NCBI GenBank assembly: GCA_035079385.1
Contig: JAVHKY010000063.1
Coordinates: 310,001-374,000, forward strand
Origin: Aspidiotus rigidus
Lineage: Eukaryota; Arthropoda; Insecta; Hemiptera; Diaspididae
Direction of reading: 5' to 3'
Length of the DNA stretch: 64,000 nucleotides
The position numbers were made by a program, and so were the translations under genes. The notes below the pieces were generated by a model, which was not told where the DNA came from, did no database searches, and saw only the letters and a program-made list of their open reading frames with translations. This document shows, piece by piece, positions 56,791 to 64,000 of the stretch. How positions within the stretch are numbered: position 1 is the first letter of the stretch; every line of letters begins with the position of its first letter.

Positions 56791-57119
56791 TATTCGTCAA
56801 GTATTTTTTAATACTTAAGCAGCTGATAATACTTCTTTCTCTATCGTGTGTAATCGAAACGAATTCGTACTCGATTATGTGAATGAACTATCATTGTGAC
56901 GCGGAAAAAGTACAAGAGATGTCATCATTTTCAAAAAGGAGAGGCAAAAATTGTTCGCGCTCACAACAGCAACAAAGATCGAAAGCTGTATAATTTTTTT
57001 ACATTTCGAAGCCTAAAGTCCACGTATTTTATAGTGCTGTTGAGAACTTAGGGTATATGGGTGAACCCCATAAAAGTCGACCCTCGGAATTTGGTTAGTA
57101 AGAAATTAACATTAAATTA
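56791..57119. other. Non-coding spacer
   Basis: No gene, RNA or bounded repeat seen between the net 3' region and the PLE tail. Confidence 0.5.
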
Positions 57120-57230
57120 AATTTGAAGGAAATAAAATTCGGCACCAAACTTCACTTTTTCTTTAATTAGCTCGACGTTTCGGCCACACCCGTCGGCTTC
57201 TATCAAATAAATCAAAATAAATGTACAAAT
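57120..57230 (-). mobile_element. PLE tail remnant
   Basis: On the minus strand GAAGCCGACGGGTGTGGC is followed by CGAAACGTCGAGCTAATT. This is a Penelope-type terminal sequence with stem II (GCC/GGC) and the GAAACGTC part of a hammerhead core. The CTGATGA part is damaged (TTGATAGA) and stem I does not pair. No coding part remains. Confidence 0.6.
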
Positions 57231-57342
57231 AAGGAACCGGGTATACAGAAGAACGACAAGTATGAACAAAGTAACAGTACGTTATTCATAGACTGCTCTT
57301 ATCCTAATATTTCTTAATAATAGGAGCATATAGAGTATCCTC

Positions 57343-57766
57343 TGTTCAGACTGCAGGTATGCGCACCTTAAATGTAAACAAACCAAAGTTGAAGCTTGCA
57401 TACTTTATTAAAAATTTTTAGTTCGACAAAGGACTGGAATTAGTTGCATCTGAATGCATTTCTCACACTGAAAACGACACCGTTCTTCATTTTTCGATTG
57501 GAGCTCGCGTTCTCCCGTGATAATAATATTTGCAGTGGTCTACTTTACTTTTCTTGCATGCAAACCACTGCAAATGGTAACATTATGAAGAATACGAACT
57601 CCAATCGAAAAATGCAAAACGGCATCGTTTTCGGCGTGAGAAATGCATTCAGATGCCACTAATTCCAGTCCTTTGTCGAACAAAAAATTTTTAATAAAGT
57701 ATGCAACCTTCAACTTTGGTTTGTTTACAATTGAGATGCGCATACCTGCAGTCCTCAGTTCAGAAC
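57343..57766. repeat. Large foldback: two ~200-bp arms, 24-nt spacer
   Basis: Arms 57343-57539 and 57564-57766 are near-identical inverted copies (roughly nine positions in ten match by eye). Both contain ACTGCAGGTATGCGCA, AAACCAAAGTTGAAG, GACAAAGGACTGGAATTAGT and TTTTTCGATTGGAG. The 24-nt spacer is CTACTTTACTTTTCTTGCAT plus GCAA. A transcript would form a hairpin of about 200 pairs. The right arm read on the minus strand is open (57540-57743) and gives GLELVASECISHAENDAVLH; the left arm has stops. Origin unknown: a foldback transposon or a hairpin-RNA locus. Confidence 0.85.
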
Positions 57767-58027
57767 GTTCAAACGTTTACGTAGGGGAGAATTCCTTTCT
57801 TTTGAAGGCAAGAGTCCCCCATCAACATAAGAACGACCTCAAGAATTTTAAGGATAACACCGCCTTAGCATCTCATAGTAAAAGAGTGGGTGTAAATATT
57901 GTAGCTCGTGAAACAAAAACCAGAAAGAGAAAGATATACGCGAAATGATCGAGATGATAAAAACGAATTCTGCACTATGAATTTCAAACTTGATGTGCAG
58001 CATCTGAATCATCTATATATACTCCTA

Positions 58028-58068
58028 CTAGCGGTTGGCGACGCGCCTCCGGCGCGCCTGACCGCTAG
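58028..58068. repeat. GC-rich hairpin, 41 bp
   Basis: CTAGCGGTTGGCGACGCGCC pairs with GGCGCGCCTGACCGCTAG around a TCC loop, with one bulge or mismatch zone. Very GC-rich for this region. It may mark the end of a non-autonomous element whose other end is near 59340. Confidence 0.7.
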
Positions 58069-59214
58069 CTGTGTGTTGAGTAGATATCTGTGTTTTATAG
58101 GTATCTGTATCTTGTAGGTATGTGTGTTTTGTAGGTATCATGGAATTCAGATGAACTTTTAAACAAGAAACAATGGAAAGAGTTTTGCAAAATTCACAAC
58201 TATTCAGTTCAAAAATAAGAAAATAGACACCAAAAACTGCGACTGTACTTATAAAAATATATCAAAGTTCCGAGTCGCACAAAAATAAAATCACCAAATT
58301 AAATTTTTTACACACTAATTCACTTGAGAGCTGACTTAACGCGTGAAGCCTGTATCGCAGCAGAATACAGACAAATCCATTGACATTTTGCCAGTCCCTA
58401 AGAAAACACACGGACAACAGGTAAAAAAAAGGGTCATTTCCGCTAGCCCATACGCAGTGCGCACCGTGTCTAGACATTGGGATGTTAACCCAAGTTGCGT
58501 AAGTTGGTAACCGTGCTCGAACATGTGGGGGATAATTTTAACGTACCATGCTTCATGATGGGGAATTTGCAATTTTCAAATACGATTTAAATTATTACAA
58601 TTCGTAATATCAAAAAATTATATCCTATAAATCGTTTAAACACTTCAAGAGAATCGATAACTGAAAGAAGTAATTTTAATAGTGAAGTATTGAGTCATCT
58701 ACGACTAATTGAAAATCTCGTTTCTTATGGCCAAATACATTGAACGTAAAATCGTCACCCAGAAATTCAAGCGAGTGCGGCGAGAGAGGAAGGCGATTCT
58801 AGCGCTACCAAACATAGGTTAACATCCCAATTGGTTCTTGTATGAGATACCGGATGTAAAATCCTTTATGTAGGTGTTTTTAAAACTGTGAATAAAATAA
58901 CTTGCTTACTATGGAAGTACAGCGAATACTGTAGTCACAAAATTTCCTCCTAAAAATCTGGAACCGGGCTCATTCGAAAGGAAATTACAGGGGCTACAAT
59001 TTTTGTTCTCTTCAATTTTTCATAAAAATGAGTTATACTCGAGTTATCACAATAATTCAATTCTCGAAACTGCGCCACTCAACGCGCGTAGGTCTAACGT
59101 ACATGGCAAGCTACACCACCACGGTTTTTTATATTGAAAAAAGTCATTGTTTTCGCCCTTTTTTGAAATTACTCAGCACCTCCCGTCAAATTTTTATTTT
59201 TATGAGTCTATGTG
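58069..59214. other. Non-coding, possibly interior of a non-autonomous element
   Basis: Begins with TAGGTATNTGT-type short repeats at about 58085-58140. No coding domain was recognised; the minus-strand frames at 58262-58572 are not supported. Confidence 0.35.
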
Positions 59215-59340
59215 CTGCTCTGGGATGAGGACAATATATCCTGAAAGTTTGAAAGCGATCGGCCCAGTAGTTCTCGAGTTATAAACGGACAGGAGGACGG
59301 ACAGACAGACAAACTTTCTGCTTTATATATTAAGAGAGAG
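59215..59340 (+). repeat. Possible retroelement 3' tail
   Basis: AAAGCGATCGGCCCAGTAGT, a TCTCGAGTTATAAACGGACA segment, a GGACGGACAGACAGACA run and a short A/T-rich end are the kind of ending seen in some insect RTE-like LINE or related repeat tails. No coding relic was found, so the class is open. Confidence 0.35.
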
Positions 59341-60870
<1,530 letters not shown>

Positions 60871-63800
60871 ACTTTTATTGGTGGGCGAATGTTCTCGGTT
60901 GGTATTGGGTCGATTCGTATGAAATTGAGAATTATTGAAGTTTTATATTTGCACCAGAGAATGGGCTCATTTTTTTGAAAATTGGATTGGTAGTTTTTGA
61001 GATTTTTTCTATTTTAATTTAGAAAATTTGTAGCGCGGTAAGTCGAACATGAGTTCGTTAACTATCCCGCGTTGAAAAGAATGAATGTTGCTATGAAGAA
61101 TGAAGAGTGTTACCGACTTGTGCGTGAAAAGTGTTTCTTTCTCAAAAGGGGGGGTTGTAAGTTGTGTACTATCAGTACACGAGGTTGAATAAAGTAATGC
61201 TTGGCAGGTTTTGAAGATGAACTTGTATCGGGAAACGATGTCATTTTGCTGTTGTTAACGAATGATTTCATTTTTATTTCCTCTAGTGTGAATAATAGTT
61301 CTTTCATGTTTGGTGATTGGAAATTTCTGACGGATATTCTATTCATTGAAGCGGGAGGGGAGATGTAGATAACTGATATAGAAGAGTGAATGAAAATAAT
61401 ACTTAGAGAGCTTTCAAAATGTACTCATTTTGGAAAACAAAGTTTATTTGCTGTTGGAAACGAAAACGATGAAGTAATACCATGTAGCTAATAATGAACA
61501 AAACGAAAAAAAAAGAAGTGGAGATGTAGGAAAATAAGATAGGAAAAGTGGTTATGCTTTCGCGCTGCGAAAGCTTTTTTTTATTTTTCTTCTTTCGTTT
61601 TCGATGGTTAAATACCTAATAATTAATATTGATGTAGAAAAAAAAAAGAAAAAAAAAATGGGAGGCAGTTGCAGATGTTGCAATAAAAAAGACTCAGACA
61701 ACTATTTTCTATGTTTTTCTTCTTATTCCTATAATCATCTACGCGCTAGCAGTACGCGCGTTTTCTAAATGAAATAGATTAAGTTATTAAACGTCTAACC
61801 GACAGAGCGAAGGAATGTTTACTCATATAAATACAAGTACGATTATATTGTAGAACAGACGCGCAGCAAGACTATAAAAGCGTCTTCATTGGTGCGACGT
61901 CGTTAATAAAATTTCAAAAACTGTTTAATATCAGCGTCGATACGAATAGAACAAGTGCGAACAGCGGAAGTTGGACTGAAATATGTAAATGCTCGAACGT
62001 GTCGGGCCATGTGCCGACGACGCGACGTGTATAAACCGAGAGAGTATCGTAGCACATCTGCATCTGTCCGTGGCATGTGTCAGAGAAACTATTCGTATTT
62101 CAAATTCGTTAGAGGTGCTCTTTCGTATTATATTCGTATTGTATAGTATTGTCGTCGTCGTATTCAATTTGCTGCCGCCTTTGCCGTGCACAGAGCTCGG
62201 CGTCGCGTTATAGACGCCAACGCCAACGCCAACGACGGTAGGGAGGAAAACTGACCACACATTGGAAAATGATAATGTATTCGCGGTTTTCGGCTTGGCC
62301 GAATAGAAGGAAGATATGTTGCGTTGGCTGCTCGCCAAAAATTAAGACCAAGCCTTGAAGTACAGAGGGGGCGACACGACGCGACGAGACGTTTAGCAAT
62401 ACGAGTATGTAGGTATTCAACTATATTATTACACGAAACATGCGAAGAAAAAGTGCAACGACTCTTGCAATTCTGTATTCTTTTTGAAACGATCGACGAA
62501 TTTAGTATTAGCTTTTTCGTGTTTTGAGAACAAAAATTCAAAATAATTTAGGTGCGCTACAACTCACGATCCGACAAATAATGCATCGCTTTGTACGAGC
62601 AAGTATGTATATTATCTACATATATGCCTCGTTGCTGGCCACTGAATTAGTCGCATTTCTACGACGACGAGGTTGGCGCGTGCTCAATATTTTATACACA
62701 AAGGGCGGCCAAATTCTTTTCAAATAATCTCGATATGAATTTTGACAGGTGACGGAAGTAATAATAAACCTTGCAATTACATCTAGATGATGACGCACGA
62801 AATTCATGACCGTTATAATATGTGACTCACGGGGAGCGTAGAGGGAGGACAAAATGATATTGAAGATCAATATTGTAAGCACTTATATAGGTATAGAAAT
62901 AATCCTACGAGATACAGAATGCACTCAATGTTAACATTAATCACGAGTCTTAGAAAATTATGTCTTCTCAAAGGCTGCATGGATATAGTTATAAGGAAAC
63001 TACACTGTCATCTTGGAGAAATTTGACTTACAAACTTGGTTGTTCTTATAAAATTTCAATGATACGGGTTTCCACAAGCTTCGAACTTGTAAGCATATCA
63101 GAGCTCGGAGCTTTTAGGATTACATCGAAATAGATTGTTTTGTAAGGAACAGTTGTACTGGATTTTAGGTGCCACTTCACTTTCCATCAAAGGTGATACG
63201 GATTCTACGAAAACAAAAGTGAATTTCAGTTTCAACCAGTAAACGTCTCGTTTTCGTAGAATATACGACTCGTAACTTGGATTAGGAAAGAAGTGAAAAA
63301 TAATTTTGAGCACCTCAGCAGCGTAATGGTTTTAGGACTATCGCGTGAACAGGAAATCTCTGGATAGTGGCTCAACATCGTCTACATGGCTTTACGTATT
63401 ATGGCGAACTCATCATAAAGAGGTCAAATTCAAATTGTTGCACATATTTACAAAACAATTACTTCTTTTGGTACGGAGTAAGGACAAAGAATCCGTTAAT
63501 AAATCGGCGATATCATAATTATGAAACCAATATGGAGCCAGAAAGCAGAAATGGATCGCAATACCTCTAATGAAATCGGTTGAATTATAGATATTTTGCA
63601 CTCACTGAAATCATAGGGTGCAATTTTTGCCTAGAATTTCTTTATTCTTTATGGCACAAAAATTGAGGTGTTTCATTTCAAAACGAGTTATTTTGCATTT
63701 TTAACTTTTTTTGGGAAAATGAAAAGAACAGTGTCATTCTATACACGATGTGTCAAAACGTACCAAAGTCGGTGGGTGGGTGGGTGGGTGGGTGGGGGGG

Positions 63801-64000
63801 GGGGGGAGATAGTCGAACGTATAAGAACTAAGGGTCAGCCGAAAAAAAATTTCAGGACATAGGAACATCTCCCACATAACCCACAAAGTCAACACCTGTA
63901 CTAAATATGTCATGTATTATAGAAAATACAATAAAGGAACATGTCAAATGAAGTACAAAGTGATGTATAGTATAAAACTAATACCCCCTTCATTCCCCAA
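60871..64000. other. Non-coding stretch to the window end
   Basis: No gene supported. Local features: A-rich runs near 61510 and 61640, a CpG-rich zone at about 61980-62400 with overlapping short frames on both strands, and the G-rich tract at 63772-63806. Any of these could belong to a gene beyond the window, but nothing shows it. Confidence 0.45.
63772..63806 (+). repeat. (GGGT)n and G-run, G-quadruplex candidate
   Basis: Six or more GGGT units run into about 13 G. Four or more G3 tracts with one-base loops is the classic pattern for a stable intramolecular G-quadruplex. Confidence 0.85.

Noticed and set aside
62164..62541. 125-codon minus-strand frame in a CpG-rich zone
   Set aside because: No recognisable domain and competing frames of similar length on both strands.

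Overview
The window looks like nuclear DNA from an arthropod, most likely an insect. It is AT-rich but keeps many CpGs. It has introns with GT/AG borders, long microsatellites and many eukaryotic transposons. One gene is recognisable: a three-exon bHLH factor of the Net/ATOH8 family. I cannot name the order or species.

Genes. The net/ATOH8-like gene on the + strand is assembled here from 33045-33108, 53189-53843 and 55573-55999. The three parts join in frame to encode 381 residues, with a 20 kb first intron. A second spliced + strand gene lies at about 9611-10936. It has clean splice sites and weakly repeated exon modules, and I do not recognise the family. I found no convincing tRNA, rRNA or other host coding gene.

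Mobile DNA, left to right: a broken Penelope-like element (PLE) at 649-2914, split by a TA-flanked MITE; a Harbinger-like MITE (3309-3606); a non-autonomous element with 8-bp target duplications (13953-14408); a decayed LINE with reverse transcriptase and RNase H remnants on the minus strand (about 14560-17240), cut by a (CT)n tract; PLE scraps (18741-19110); a 3 kb Tigger/pogo element (19873-22912) with a Merlin transposase remnant inside it; a hairpin (26285-26419); a 5'-truncated PLE bounded by 16-bp target duplications (26854-27812); a TIR element (28667-29114). The first net intron holds a degenerate repeat array rich in TACTAGG (36840-38400), a TA MITE inside it (37909-38154), and a PLE next to a second copy of the same repeat (43515-44752). 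Downstream of net are a PLE tail (57120-57230), a foldback with arms of about 200 bp (57343-57766) and another PLE-type tail (59827-59867).

The most distinctive signal is a set of hammerhead-ribozyme-like cores in the tails of different PLE families. The best two are on the minus strand at 26994-27034 and 59827-59867. The 57343-57766 foldback and the unknown spliced gene are the next most interesting items. The rest is unremarkable AT-rich non-coding DNA with microsatellites.
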